Shown here: positions 10,194-19,709 of the stretch, piece by piece
Numbering within the stretch: position 1 is the stretch's first letter
Layout of the letters: each line of letters starts with the position of its first letter
Assembly: GCF_027594865.1 (NCBI RefSeq)
Contig: NZ_CP089391.1
Coordinates: 2,386,501-2,450,500 of the forward strand
DNA length: 64,000 nucleotides
Reading direction: 5' to 3'
From: Bradyrhizobium xenonodulans
Lineage (GTDB): Bacteria; Pseudomonadota; Alphaproteobacteria; Rhizobiales; Xanthobacteraceae
Program-made: the position numbers and the translations under genes
The notes under the pieces: model-generated
Database searches by the model: none
Seen by the model: the letters and a program-made list of their open reading frames with translations, nothing else
Told to the model about the DNA's origin: nothing

Positions 10194-11021
10194 ATGATGA
10201 CGTTACCGAGACTGGCGGCCGAAACCCTGGAGAAGATGCTGGGCTCGTTCATGCGCCGCAGGTACGATGAACCCTCCGCAAGGGTGATGGAGGGCGCGAC
10301 GCGCACCGCGATGGAATGCATCGGCAACAGCGACGCGCTGTACCACAACATCGAGCATACGATGCTGGTGACGCTCGCCGCTCAGGCCATCCTGACGGGA
10401 CGTAATCTCCATGCGCATCTTGAGGCGGAGGACTACCTCCATATCTTGATCGCCTGCCTTGCGCACGACATCGGCTATGTCCGCGGCCTGTTTCCCGAGG
10501 ACGACGAAGACGGCTTCATCATCGATGAGGCCGGCACCAAGGTGTCGCTGCCGCGCGGCGCCTCGGATGCAAGCCTGATGATGTATCACGTTGACCGCTC
10601 GAAGCTTTTCGCGCGGCGGCGGCTGCCGTCAGTCAACGGCCTCGACCCCGAGCGGGTTGCCCGGGCCATCGAAGGGACCCGCTTCCCGGCCCGCGAGGGT
10701 CAGGAGTACGACGACGAAGCCTCGATCCTGCGCGCCGCCGACTTCATCGGCCAGCTCGGCGATCCCAACTATCTGCGCAAGGCCAATGCGCTCTATTACG
10801 AGTTCGAGGAGGTCGGCATCAATCGCCAGCTCGGCTACGACTCGCCGGCCGACATCGTGAATCGCTATCCACAATTCTACTGGAATAGCGTCGCACCGCA
10901 CATCCAGACCGAGATCGGCTATCTCAACAAGACCGAGATCGGCCGGCAGTGGATCGCCAACCTCTACAGCAACGTCTTCCGTGCCGAGCGCGAAATCTCG
11001 CTGTCAGGGCCGCAGAAGTAG
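10194..11021 (+). CDS. HD-domain metal-dependent phosphohydrolase-like protein
   Basis: This 275-residue protein has the HD-superfamily layout: a first histidine in LYHNIEHTMLV, then the HD pair in IACLAHDIGYVRG, and a late Asp in ILRAADFIGQL. Such proteins hydrolyse phosphoester bonds of nucleotides or second messengers using divalent metals. No GGDEF, EAL or other signalling domain is attached and no substrate can be named. ATG codons at 10194 and 10197 are both possible starts. The 214 bp before it show no recognised element. The hydrolase gene that follows begins 30 bp after its stop. Confidence 0.7.
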   Translation: MMTLPRLAAETLEKMLGSFMRRRYDEPSARVMEGATRTAMECIGNSDALYHNIEHTMLVTLAAQAILTGRNLHAHLEAEDYLHILIACLAHDIGYVRGLFPEDDEDGFIIDEAGTKVSLPRGASDASLMMYHVDRSKLFARRRLPSVNGLDPERVARAIEGTRFPAREGQEYDDEASILRAADFIGQLGDPNYLRKANALYYEFEEVGINRQLGYDSPADIVNRYPQFYWNSVAPHIQTEIGYLNKTEIGRQWIANLYSNVFRAEREISLSGPQK

Positions 11022-11051
11022 GGCGCCCTTGCAGCCCGGACGAGCGGAGCG

Positions 11052-11984
11052 ATGTCCGGCGCCGATCGCGCAAAACTCCGTGAGCAAATCATGCAACAAA
11101 AAACCATCACCACGGACGTGCTCGACATTGCCTATCGCGAATACGGCGCGCCGGACGGCTGGCCCTGCATCATGGGCCACGGCTTTCCCTATGATGTGAA
11201 CGCCTATGCCGAGACCGCGCCTCTGATCGCACAGGCCGGCGCACGGGTGCTGGTGCCCTGGCTGCGCGGCTACGGGCCGACGCGGTTTCGTTCTGCTGCA
11301 ACGCTGCGCTCCGGCGAGCAGGCGGCGCTGGGCGCGGATCTGCTCGCCTTCATGGATGCGCTTCGTATCGAGCGCGCGGTCGTCGGCGGCTATGATTGGG
11401 GCGGGCGCGCCGCCTGTGTCGTCTCGGTGCTGCACCCCGAGCGCGTGATCGGCCTCGTCTCCGGCAATTCCTACAACATCCAGAACATCGCCCGTTCCAT
11501 GGAGCCGGCCTCGCCGCCGGAGGAAGCGGCGCTCTGGTATCAATATCTCTTCCACAACGAGCGCGGCCGCCGCGCGCTCGAGCGCAACCGCAAGGGTTTT
11601 GCGCGCCAGCTGTGGTCGATGTGGTCGCCGACATGGGCCTTCGACGATGCGACGTTCGAGACAAGTGCGGCGTCGTTCGACAATCCTGATTTCGTCGACG
11701 TCGTGATCCACTCCTACCGCCACCGCTACGCGTTGGTCGAGGGCGATCCCGCCTATGCCGCGTTCGAGGCGAAGCTCGCCGCGCAGCCACAGGTCGGCGT
11801 TCCCACGATTGCGATCGACGGCGACAGTGACGGCGTCAATCCCGGCACCGCCCATCACGCGCCCAAGTTCGAGGCCTTCTTCGAGCGGCGCGTGTTCGCA
11901 GGCGCCGGTCATAACCTGCCGCAGGAGCGGCCGGCCGAATGGGCGCGGGCCGTGCTCGATGTTCGCGCGGCGGGGCAGGAATAG
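11052..11984 (+). CDS. Alpha/beta hydrolase, epoxide hydrolase/dehalogenase-like
   Basis: This 310-residue alpha/beta-hydrolase has an aspartate in the nucleophile elbow (VGGYDWGGRAA) instead of the usual serine. That places it near epoxide hydrolases and haloalkane dehalogenases. Other supporting elements are the oxyanion-hole-type GHGFPYD, the RGYGPTRF segment, a late acidic residue in AIDGDSDGVN and the catalytic His in GAGHNLPQE. The ATG at 11052 is used; an internal ATG at 11091 is also plausible, because conserved sequence begins after it. It may be cotranscribed with the HD-domain gene. The substrate is not predictable. Confidence 0.75.
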   Translation: MSGADRAKLREQIMQQKTITTDVLDIAYREYGAPDGWPCIMGHGFPYDVNAYAETAPLIAQAGARVLVPWLRGYGPTRFRSAATLRSGEQAALGADLLAFMDALRIERAVVGGYDWGGRAACVVSVLHPERVIGLVSGNSYNIQNIARSMEPASPPEEAALWYQYLFHNERGRRALERNRKGFARQLWSMWSPTWAFDDATFETSAASFDNPDFVDVVIHSYRHRYALVEGDPAYAAFEAKLAAQPQVGVPTIAIDGDSDGVNPGTAHHAPKFEAFFERRVFAGAGHNLPQERPAEWARAVLDVRAAGQE

Positions 11985-12099
11985 ACTTTCGGCCCGCCCT
12001 GCACGTATAGATTGCGCGCGATGCAGAAAAAGGCGAAAAATTGCGGACCTTGATTCGCATCGTTCCGTTCTCTGAAACGATGCTTACCGCGGTGGCGAT

Positions 12100-14709
12100 A
12101 TGGGCCCGGCGACCAGGACCGCGAATTCGTCGTTCAGCGTCGCTGGCGTGCTGATCGCCTTCGGCGTCGGCAGTGCTACGCTGCTTGCGGCTGGACGACG
12201 GGACTATCCGGAACTTCACACCATTCTGGATACCAGCATGGCCCTCATCACGGGTCTGCTGACGCTGCTGCTCTGGGGCACCGGCGCCCGCATCGGGCAG
12301 CCGCTTTACAAGCGGCTCGCGATCGCCTTCGGCGCGACCTTCGTCCTGGAGTTCCTCCATGTCCTGGTGATCGTGGAATGGTCCGGATCGCTGGCGTTCG
12401 TCATGCAGTTGCGGGAATTCCTCCGGCCGGCGACATGGCCGCCGGCGGCCCACATCCTCGCGATCGGAATCCTGGCCGCCATCTGGTCGTCGCGGCGGAA
12501 TCGAGGCGGGACGCCGGCGTTTGCGCTGTTCATGGCGGTCGTGGCCGTGCTGCTGGTCATGATCTTCCAGCGCCTTCCGCCATATCGTCCTCCGGGCCTT
12601 TTGGAGATCACCCGTCCGGTGTTGATCCTGGCGCCGCCATTGTGGGCGGTCACCTGCGTCCTGTGCTGGCGGCTACGTATGGCGGACCGTATTTTCCGGC
12701 CGCTGGCCCTGATGGGCGCTGTCGTTCTGCTCGGCCACGTCGCGATGTTGTATTCGCAGGCGCCGCACGACACCGAGGCGATGGTCGCTCATTTCGGCAA
12801 GGTGGCGGGGCGCATCGTCCTGCTGCTCACGATCATGCAGATGGCTTCATCCGACATGCTGGAGCGGATGCTGGCGGAAGCCCAGCTCGCGCGCTTGAAC
12901 GAGGAGCTGGAACAACGCGTCGACGAACGGACTGCAGAGCTCGCCTCCGCCAACCACGCCCTGGAATCCGAGATCCTCGTGCGCCGGCAGGCGGAGCTGA
13001 AGGCCCAGGCCCAGCTCGCCCGGTTGAGCCTGTTGCACCAGATCACCCGCGCGATCGGCGAGCGGCAGGATCTCAAGAGCATTTTCCAGGTGGCGGTCCG
13101 CAGTATCGAGGACCAGCTGCCGGTGGATTTCGCCAGTCTGTGCCTTCACGATACCGTCGATCACGTGATGACGGTGGAATGCGTGGGGCTCAAGAGCGGC
13201 GCGCTGGCGCTGGAGCTTGCGATGCCCGAGCGCGCGCGGATCGACATCGACGAAAACGGCCTGTCGCGCTGCGTGCTGGGTCAGCTCGTCTACGAGCCGG
13301 ACATCACGCAATCATCCTTCCCGTTTCCGACACGGCTTGCCCGTGGCGGATTGCGCGCGATGGTGCTGGCGCCGCTCCAGGTCGAGAGCCGGGTGTTCGG
13401 GGTCCTCGTCGCGGCGCGAAAGGAGAAGGAAAGCTTCAGCAGCGGCGAATGCGAGTTCCTGCGGCAGCTCAGCGAGCATGTCGCGCTCGCCGCCCACCAG
13501 GCGCAACTCCACGGCGCGCTCCAGCAGGCCTACGAGGATTTGCGGCAGACCCAGCAGGCCGTGATGCAGCAGGAACGGCTGCGCGCCCTCGGACAGATGG
13601 CCAGTGGCGTCGCGCACGACATCAACAACGCGCTCTCGCCGGTGTCGCTCTATACCCAATCCCTGCTCGAAGTGGAGCCGAACCTGAGCGCGCGCACGCG
13701 CGAATATCTGGAGACGATCCAGCGGGCGGTCGAAGATGTGGCCCACACCGTCACGCGCATGCGCGAGTTCTACCGGCAGCGCGAGCCGCAGTTGACGCTG
13801 AGGCCGGTGCAGCTCAACGAGCTCGTGCGCCAGGTCGTCGACCTGACGCGGGCGCGCTGGAGCGACATGCCGCAGCTCCGCGGAACCGTCATCACGTTGC
13901 GCAGCGAGCTCGCCGAGCAATTGCCCGCGGTCTCGGGCGTCGAGAGCGAGATCCGCGAAGCGCTGATCAATCTCATCTTCAACGCCGTCGACGCGCTGCC
14001 GGGCGGTGGCACGCTGACGCTGCGTACGATGCTGCTGCGCGGCGCGCACGGCCACGATCAGGTGCGGGTCGAGGTGGGCGACGACGGCGTCGGCATGAGC
14101 GAGGAGACCCGCCGACGCTGCCTCGAGCCGTTCTTCACCACGAAGGGCGAGCGCGGCACCGGACTGGGCCTCGCCATGGTCTATGGTGTCGCGAGGCGTC
14201 ATAACGCCGAGGTCGACATCGACAGCGAAGTCGGTCGCGGCACGGTCGTCTCGCTGAACTTTGCCGTGCCTGAAGCGCCGTCTGCCACGCCGTCGCAGGA
14301 CGGGTACGGGACCGCCAGACCGGCGCGACTGCGCCTGCTGCTGGTCGACGACGACCCGCTCCTGCTCAGGTCGTTGTGCAATACGCTCGAATCCGACGGG
14401 CATGTCATCGTGACGGCCAACGACGGCGCTGCGGGAATCGCCGCGTTCCGCTCCGCCTTCGAGCGCGGCGAGGCCTTCGCGGCCGTCATCACCGATCTCG
14501 GCATGCCCAACGTGGACGGCCGCAAGGTGGCGAGCGGGATCAAGAACGTCTCGCCCGCGACGCCCGTGATCATGTTGACCGGCTGGGGCAAGCGCCTCAC
14601 GTCCGAAGACGACATTCCGCCGCATGTCGACCACGTCCTCAGCAAGCCGCCGAAGCTTCGCGAATTGCGGGAAGCGCTGGCCCGGTGCTGCGGGTCCGGC
14701 AGCGCGTGA
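12100..14709 (+). CDS. Hybrid sensor histidine kinase with N-terminal membrane domain, GAF and receiver
   Basis: This 869-residue protein has these parts in order. An N-terminal membrane region of several helices (about 10-250, MASE-like) comes first, then a coiled coil (NEELEQRVDERTAEL). A GAF domain follows (about 320-470), then HisKA with the phospho-His in ASGVAHDINNALS. HATPase_c has the N box INLIFNAVDALPGG and G boxes DDGVGMS and GTGLGLAMVYG. A C-terminal receiver has Asp in AVITDLGMPNVDG and Lys in VLSKPPKL. The kinase is HATPase-complete and probably active. A second kinase gene starting 18 bp downstream begins with a receiver domain, so a phosphorelay between them is plausible. The signal is unknown. 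Confidence 0.9.
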   Translation: MGPATRTANSSFSVAGVLIAFGVGSATLLAAGRRDYPELHTILDTSMALITGLLTLLLWGTGARIGQPLYKRLAIAFGATFVLEFLHVLVIVEWSGSLAFVMQLREFLRPATWPPAAHILAIGILAAIWSSRRNRGGTPAFALFMAVVAVLLVMIFQRLPPYRPPGLLEITRPVLILAPPLWAVTCVLCWRLRMADRIFRPLALMGAVVLLGHVAMLYSQAPHDTEAMVAHFGKVAGRIVLLLTIMQMASSDMLERMLAEAQLARLNEELEQRVDERTAELASANHALESEILVRRQAELKAQAQLARLSLLHQITRAIGERQDLKSIFQVAVRSIEDQLPVDFASLCLHDTVDHVMTVECVGLKSGALALELAMPERARIDIDENGLSRCVLGQLVYEPDITQSSFPFPTRLARGGLRAMVLAPLQVESRVFGVLVAARKEKESFSSGECEFLRQLSEHVALAAHQAQLHGALQQAYEDLRQTQQAVMQQERLRALGQMASGVAHDINNALSPVSLYTQSLLEVEPNLSARTREYLETIQRAVEDVAHTVTRMREFYRQREPQLTLRPVQLNELVRQVVDLTRARWSDMPQLRGTVITLRSELAEQLPAVSGVESEIREALINLIFNAVDALPGGGTLTLRTMLLRGAHGHDQVRVEVGDDGVGMSEETRRRCLEPFFTTKGERGTGLGLAMVYGVARRHNAEVDIDSEVGRGTVVSLNFAVPEAPSATPSQDGYGTARPARLRLLLVDDDPLLLRSLCNTLESDGHVIVTANDGAAGIAAFRSAFERGEAFAAVITDLGMPNVDGRKVASGIKNVSPATPVIMLTGWGKRLTSEDDIPPHVDHVLSKPPKLRELREALARCCGSGSA

Positions 14710-14726
14710 GACCGGATGGGGGCAGG

Positions 14727-15851
14727 ATGCAGAAGATGCCGACGACGGGTTTGAGGGCTCGCATCCTCGTGGTTGACGACGAAGCGGCGCAGATGAAGGC
14801 GCTGTGCGATACGCTGCCGGACGGCGACTACGATGCGGTCGGATTCACGAATGGCGAGGCCGCGCTGGCGGAGCTGCGGCACGCCAGATGCGACCTGCTG
14901 CTCGCCGATCTGATGATGCCTGATATGGACGGCATCGCTCTGCTGCGGGCGGCGCAGGAGACCGATCCGGGTCTCGTCGGCATCATCATGACCGGCGACG
15001 GAACCATCGCGACCGCCGTCGAGGCCATGAAGGCGGGCGCGCTCGATTACATTCTCAAGCCATTCAAGCTCAGCGCCGTCATTCCCGTGCTGGAGCGCGC
15101 GCTGGCGGTGCAGCGCCTGCGCCGCGAGAATGCGGAGCTCGCGGCCCGCGTGCGCGAGCGCACCAGCGAGCTCGAGGCGGCGAACCGGGAGCTCGAAGCA
15201 TTCTCCTATTCCGTCGCGCACGATCTGCGCGGTCCGCTCTCCGTCATCGTCGGGTATGCGGAGACGCTGATCGAGGATCACGCCGCGCAATGGCCGGACG
15301 AGCCGCGAAAGCTGGCCGGCGCCATCATGGCGGGCGGCGAGCACATGCAGCGCCTGATCGAGGGATTGTTGCGTCTGTCGCAGCTTGGCCGCCAGCCCTT
15401 GTCGAAGGGGCCGGTCGATGCCGGAGCGCTGGTCCGCGAGATCGTGGACGAACTGCGCCGGCAGCACAGCAGCCGCGAGGTCGTGGTCCATGTGAGCGAA
15501 ATTCCTGGCTGCGTCGGTGATCGAGCGCTGCTGCGGCAGGTGCTCGTCAATCTGCTCTCCAACGCCTTCAAGTTCACCCGTGCCCGGGAGAAACCGCTGG
15601 TCACCGTGACCGGCTGGACCGAAGGCGGCGAAAAAATCTACTGCGTGAGGGACAACGGAGCCGGCTTCGACGTGCAGCAGGCCGACAAGTTGTTTGCGGC
15701 GTTTCAGCGGTTTCACGACTCCGACCAGTACGAGGGCACGGGGATAGGCCTTTCGATCGCATCGCGCATCGTGCAGCGCCACGGCGGGCGCATCTGGGCC
15801 AGCGCCGAAATCGGCAAGGGGGCCGCGTTCTACTTTAGCATTCCGGATTGA
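14727..15851 (+). CDS. Receiver-histidine kinase hybrid (REC-HisKA-HATPase)
   Basis: This 374-residue soluble protein begins with a receiver domain: acidic pocket VVDDE, phospho-Asp in [12 protein letters not shown], Thr in IIMTGDG and Lys in YILKPFKL. A coiled coil leads to HisKA, with phospho-His in [12 protein letters not shown], and then HATPase_c ([28 protein letters not shown]). The ATG at 14727 follows a GGGGGCAGG ribosome-binding stretch. The kinase core is of the phytochrome-associated type. It sits directly after the larger hybrid kinase, and its receiver could accept phosphate from it. Confidence 0.88.
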   Translation: MQKMPTTGLRARILVVDDEAAQMKALCDTLPDGDYDAVGFTNGEAALAELRHARCDLLLADLMMPDMDGIALLRAAQETDPGLVGIIMTGDGTIATAVEAMKAGALDYILKPFKLSAVIPVLERALAVQRLRRENAELAARVRERTSELEAANRELEAFSYSVAHDLRGPLSVIVGYAETLIEDHAAQWPDEPRKLAGAIMAGGEHMQRLIEGLLRLSQLGRQPLSKGPVDAGALVREIVDELRRQHSSREVVVHVSEIPGCVGDRALLRQVLVNLLSNAFKFTRAREKPLVTVTGWTEGGEKIYCVRDNGAGFDVQQADKLFAAFQRFHDSDQYEGTGIGLSIASRIVQRHGGRIWASAEIGKGAAFYFSIPD

Positions 15852-16036
15852 GGCGGGCGCATTGGGTTCTTTCGAGCGGTGCATTTGCGCTGGTGCGCGG
15901 CACAATCTTCCGCAGGAGCGACCGGCCGATTTGCCCAACCTTCCGATTTTTCCTGATCTTGGGAACCTTTTCCAATCGCAGCCGTCCAAGCTGTGGGGCC
16001 GCTTCTGTCTGTGGCTCGTTGCAGGGGAGGTTTTCG

Positions 16037-16663
16037 ATGACGTCACAAGCGCGCAGGCTGGAACGCGTCGCGGTCGCACAGGCGCCGAGCGCTCGGCCTG
16101 ACCGGGCGGAGGTCGAGCAGGCGATCCGGACCATGATCCGCTGGGCCGGCGATGATCCCGCGCGCGATGGCCTGCGCGAGACGCCGGACCGCGTCGCGCG
16201 CGCCTTCGAGGAATATTTTTCCGGCTATGCGCTGGATCCGACCGAAATCCTGCAAAAGACCTTTGAGGAGATCGAAGGCTACGACGAGATGATCGTGCTG
16301 CGGGGCGTTCGCTTCGAGAGCCATTGCGAGCACCACATGGCGCCGATCGTCGGCCGCGCCTGGGTCGCCTATATCCCGCAAGGCCGTGTCGTCGGCATCT
16401 CCAAGCTCGCGCGTGTGGTCGACGTCTACGCCAAGCGTCTCCAGATCCAGGAAAAGATGACCGCGCAGATCGCCAACACCATCAACGACGTGCTGAGGCC
16501 CGAAGGCGTCGGCGTCATCATCAAGGCGACGCATCATTGCATGACCACGCGCGGTGCGCACAAGCCCGGGACCGATCTCGTCACCAGCCGCATGCTCGGC
16601 GTATTCCGCGACAATGCGCTGACGCGTCAGGAGCTGCTGGGGCTGGCCAATTCGGACGACTGA
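16037..16663 (+). CDS. folE: GTP cyclohydrolase I
   Basis: This 208-residue enzyme converts GTP to 7,8-dihydroneopterin triphosphate, the first step of folate and pterin synthesis. The zinc and active-site residues are in [13 protein letters not shown] (Cys, His) and [12 protein letters not shown] (Cys). AFEEYFSGY and TSRMLGVF are also typical. The ATG at 16037 sits after a GGGGAGG stretch; the frame is open further upstream but without family similarity. The following oxidoreductase gene begins 19 bp after the stop, so the two probably share a transcript. It may be one of several folE paralogues in the genome. Confidence 0.95.
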   Translation: MTSQARRLERVAVAQAPSARPDRAEVEQAIRTMIRWAGDDPARDGLRETPDRVARAFEEYFSGYALDPTEILQKTFEEIEGYDEMIVLRGVRFESHCEHHMAPIVGRAWVAYIPQGRVVGISKLARVVDVYAKRLQIQEKMTAQIANTINDVLRPEGVGVIIKATHHCMTTRGAHKPGTDLVTSRMLGVFRDNALTRQELLGLANSDD

Positions 16664-16682
16664 TCCGCAAGGAGGCGACGCC

Positions 16683-18206
16683 ATGACCGAGGACAAGAAG
16701 CCAAGCGGGCCCGACCTGACCAAGGGCGTAGCGCTGACCGAGTTCAAGGACGGCAAATTGCTCGGTCACGTCGGCGAGGAGGATGTCCTGCTGGTGCAGG
16801 CCGGCAACGAGATCTTTGCGATCGAGCCGTCTTGCAGCCACTACCATGGTCCGCTCGCCGAAGGCCTCGTGGTCGGCGACACCATCCGCTGCCCCTGGCA
16901 TCATGCCTGCTTCTCCTTGCGATCAGGCGAGGCGACGCGACCGCCGGCGCTGAATGCGCTTGCGGTATGGAACGTCACGCGCGATCAGGACAAGATCACC
17001 GTCCAGCGCAAGCGCGAAGCGGCCAAGCCGTCGATGGCCCATCGCAGTGCGCCGACGCCGGACAAATTCGTCATTGTCGGCGGCGGCGCGGCCGGCTTTG
17101 CGGCAGCCGAAACGCTTCGCCGCGAGGGTTTTGCCGGCGCGATCACCATGCTCAGCAATGACGGCGCGATGCCGGTCGACCGACCCAACCTCTCCAAGGA
17201 TTATCTGGCCGGCAACGCGCCGGAGGATTGGCTGCCGCTGCGGGGCGATGACTATTATCAGGACGCCGGCATCGATCTTCGGCTGAACACGAATGTCTCC
17301 GCCATCGATGCGAAGACGCGCAGCGTCACGCTGGGCAATGGCGACAAGCTCCCGTTCGACCGGCTGCTGCTGGCAACCGGCGCCGAGCCGGTCAAGCTGC
17401 AAATTCCGGGGGCGGACCAGCCCCACGTCCACACCTTGCGCTCCGTCGCCGACAGCCGCGCCATCATCAAGGCCGCAGGCAGCGCGAAGCGCGCGCTCGT
17501 GATTGGCGCCAGCTTCATCGGTCTTGAAGTTGCGGCCTCGTTGCGGGCGCGCAAGATCGAGGTCCACGTGGTCGCGCCGGACGAACGGCCGATGCAGAAG
17601 GTGCTCGGCCCCGGCATGGGCGACTTCGTGCGCGTGCTGCATGAAGAGAACGGCGTGATCTTCCATCTCAAGGACACCGTGGAGAAGCTCGACGGCACCC
17701 GCGCCACGCTGAAGAGCGGGGGCGTCATCGAGGCTGATCTCGTCGTGGTCGGCATCGGCGTCAAGCCGCGCCTCGCACTCGCCGAGCACGCCGGGCTTGC
17801 GGCCGACCGCGGCGTCAGCGTGAGCGAATATCTGGAGACCAGCATCGCCGGCATTTTCGCGGCCGGCGATATCGCGCGCTGGCCCGATCCGCATTCCCGG
17901 CAAACCATCCGCGTCGAGCACTGGGTGGTGGCGGAGCGGCAGGGCCAGACTGCGGCGCGCAACATGCTCGGCAAGCGCGAGCGTTTTGATGCCGTGCCCT
18001 TCTTCTGGTCTCAGCACTATGACGTGCCGATCAACTATGTCGGTCATGCCGAAAGCTTCGACGACATCGCGATCGACGGCAGCATCGAAGGCAAGGACTG
18101 TCTGTTGAAGTACCGCAAGGGCGGCCGCGTCTTCGCGGTTGCCTCGATTTATCGCGACCTCGATAATCTCAAGGCCGAGCTCGAGATGGAGCGGTCACGC
18201 GCCTGA
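16683..18206 (+). CDS. Rieske-type [2Fe-2S] domain fused to FAD/NAD-dependent oxidoreductase (AIF-like)
   Basis: This 507-residue protein starts with a Rieske domain whose ligands are visible: Cys51-His53 in CSHYHG and Cys70-His73 in CPWHHACF. From about residue 127 there is a pyridine nucleotide-disulfide reductase fold with FAD motif FVIVGGGAAGFAAAE, a second nucleotide site LVIGASFIGLEVA and the late FAD loop GIFAAGDIARWP. A small C-terminal reductase-type domain ends the protein. The order matches the AIFM3/BphA4-like family of soluble electron-transfer proteins. It is cotranscribed with folE, but no oxygenase partner is nearby. The electron acceptor is unknown. Confidence 0.88.
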   Translation: MTEDKKPSGPDLTKGVALTEFKDGKLLGHVGEEDVLLVQAGNEIFAIEPSCSHYHGPLAEGLVVGDTIRCPWHHACFSLRSGEATRPPALNALAVWNVTRDQDKITVQRKREAAKPSMAHRSAPTPDKFVIVGGGAAGFAAAETLRREGFAGAITMLSNDGAMPVDRPNLSKDYLAGNAPEDWLPLRGDDYYQDAGIDLRLNTNVSAIDAKTRSVTLGNGDKLPFDRLLLATGAEPVKLQIPGADQPHVHTLRSVADSRAIIKAAGSAKRALVIGASFIGLEVAASLRARKIEVHVVAPDERPMQKVLGPGMGDFVRVLHEENGVIFHLKDTVEKLDGTRATLKSGGVIEADLVVVGIGVKPRLALAEHAGLAADRGVSVSEYLETSIAGIFAAGDIARWPDPHSRQTIRVEHWVVAERQGQTAARNMLGKRERFDAVPFFWSQHYDVPINYVGHAESFDDIAIDGSIEGKDCLLKYRKGGRVFAVASIYRDLDNLKAELEMERSRA

Positions 18207-18344
18207 CGCACCGCTTGAGCGCCCGGCTGGGTTACCAGCAACTCGACGCAAGACCGCCTTGCGGAACTCCGCTGATCTGACGTGCTGACAAAAGCAGCAC
18301 GCCGCACCTTCGCCTCGCGCGGCGATCATCACCGGGGAGAAACC

Positions 18345-19556
18345 ATGAAAGCCGCTTTGGTCCTGGCCGCAGCGCTGGCTGCCGCCTGCCTGTCCACGCC
18401 AGTCTCCGCGCAAAAATCCTACGGTCCCGGCGTCAGCGACACCGAGATCAAGATCGGCAACACCATGCCCTATAGCGGCCCCGCATCGCCGCTCGGCATC
18501 ACCGGCAGGGTCATCGCGGCTTATTTCGACGAGGTCAACGAGAAGGGCGGGGTCAACGGCCGCAAGCTCAATCTGATGTCACTCGACGACGCGTTCTCGC
18601 CGCCGAAGACGATGGAGGCCGCACGGCGGCTGGTCGAGGGCGACGGCGTCGCCTTCATCTTCGCGACCATGGGCACCGCGCCGAGCTCGGCGATCGCAAA
18701 ATATCTCAACAGCAACAAGGTGCCGCAGCTGTTTTTGATCAGCTCGGCCTCGAAGTGGAACGATCCCGCCAACATGCCGTGGTCGATGGCGCTGCCCTGG
18801 GCGCCGAACTACACCAGCGAGGCGGCGATCGACGTCGCCTATGCCCGTGCCAAGAACCCGAACGCGCGCTTTGCGGTGCTCTACCAGAACGACGATGCCG
18901 GCAAGGAATATCTTCGCGGCGTCAAGGAGGCGCTTGGTGCGGACGCCGACAAGGCGATCGCGATGGCGTCGAGCTTCGAGGTCGCCGACCCCACCGTCGA
19001 TTCCCAGGTGCTGACGCTCGCGAGCACCAAGGCTGACGTCTTCATGATCTATTCGGTGACGCCGCGCGCCTGCGCGCAGGCGATCCGCAAGGCCCACGAG
19101 GTCGGCTGGCAGCCGACGCGCTTTCTCGCGAGCGGCTGCGCCAACAAGGCGACGGTGATGGTGCCGGCCGGCCTCGATGCCGGCAAGGGCGTGCTGTCGC
19201 TCGGCTCGCTCAAGCCGTTCGTCGAAGCCCCCAAGGACGATCCGGCGATGACGGCCTATATCGAGTTCATGAAGAAGCGCCTGCCCAATGCCGACATCAA
19301 CAACGTCGCCGGCCTCTACGGCTACACCGTCGCCGAGGCGCTGGTCGTCCTGCTCAAGCAGTGCAAGGACAATCTCACGCGCGAGAACATCATGGCGCAG
19401 GCGTCGAACCTGAAGAGCGTGCCGCTGTCGCTCTTGATGCCCGGCATCACGCTCAACACCACGCCGCAGGATTTCCGCCCGATCAAGGACGGCTACATGC
19501 TCCAGTTCGACGGTAACGACTGGGTGGTGGCGAGCGAGCTGCTGCGCGGGACGTGA
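18345..19556 (+). CDS. ABC transporter periplasmic binding protein, branched-chain amino acid (LivK) type
   Basis: This 403-residue protein has a clear signal peptide (MKAALVLAAALAAACLSTPVSA, cut before QKSYGPG). The mature type I periplasmic-binding fold begins TEIKIGNTMPYSGPASP. It resembles binding proteins of HAAT-family importers for amino acids, amides or aromatic acids. GGAGA and ACC before the ATG at 18345 support this start. No permease or ATPase gene is adjacent, so it is an orphan component. The next gene on the same strand is an acyl-CoA dehydrogenase after a palindromic repeat. Confidence 0.88.
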   Translation: MKAALVLAAALAAACLSTPVSAQKSYGPGVSDTEIKIGNTMPYSGPASPLGITGRVIAAYFDEVNEKGGVNGRKLNLMSLDDAFSPPKTMEAARRLVEGDGVAFIFATMGTAPSSAIAKYLNSNKVPQLFLISSASKWNDPANMPWSMALPWAPNYTSEAAIDVAYARAKNPNARFAVLYQNDDAGKEYLRGVKEALGADADKAIAMASSFEVADPTVDSQVLTLASTKADVFMIYSVTPRACAQAIRKAHEVGWQPTRFLASGCANKATVMVPAGLDAGKGVLSLGSLKPFVEAPKDDPAMTAYIEFMKKRLPNADINNVAGLYGYTVAEALVVLLKQCKDNLTRENIMAQASNLKSVPLSLLMPGITLNTTPQDFRPIKDGYMLQFDGNDWVVASELLRGT

Positions 19557-19580
19557 GAAGTATCTCTCCGCGAGCTCGCT

Positions 19581-19676
19581 ATCGTAGGGTGGGCAAAGGC
19601 GCACTCGCGCCGTGCCCACCACCTCTCTCGGTCGCAAAAAATGCGTGGGCACGCTTCGCTTTGCCCACCCTACGAT
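19581..19676. repeat. Palindromic dispersed repeat, copy 2
   Basis: Perfect 18-bp outer arms ATCGTAGGGTGGGCAAAG and CTTTGCCCACCCTACGAT enclose an inner GTGCCCAC / GTGGGCAC pair. Apart from the central loop it is nearly identical to the copy at 3047-3123. It lies between the binding-protein gene and the acyl-CoA dehydrogenase gene. Confidence 0.85.
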
Positions 19677-19709
19677 ACCGGCGCGCGGCGAAGCGAACAG
19701 GAGACCGCC

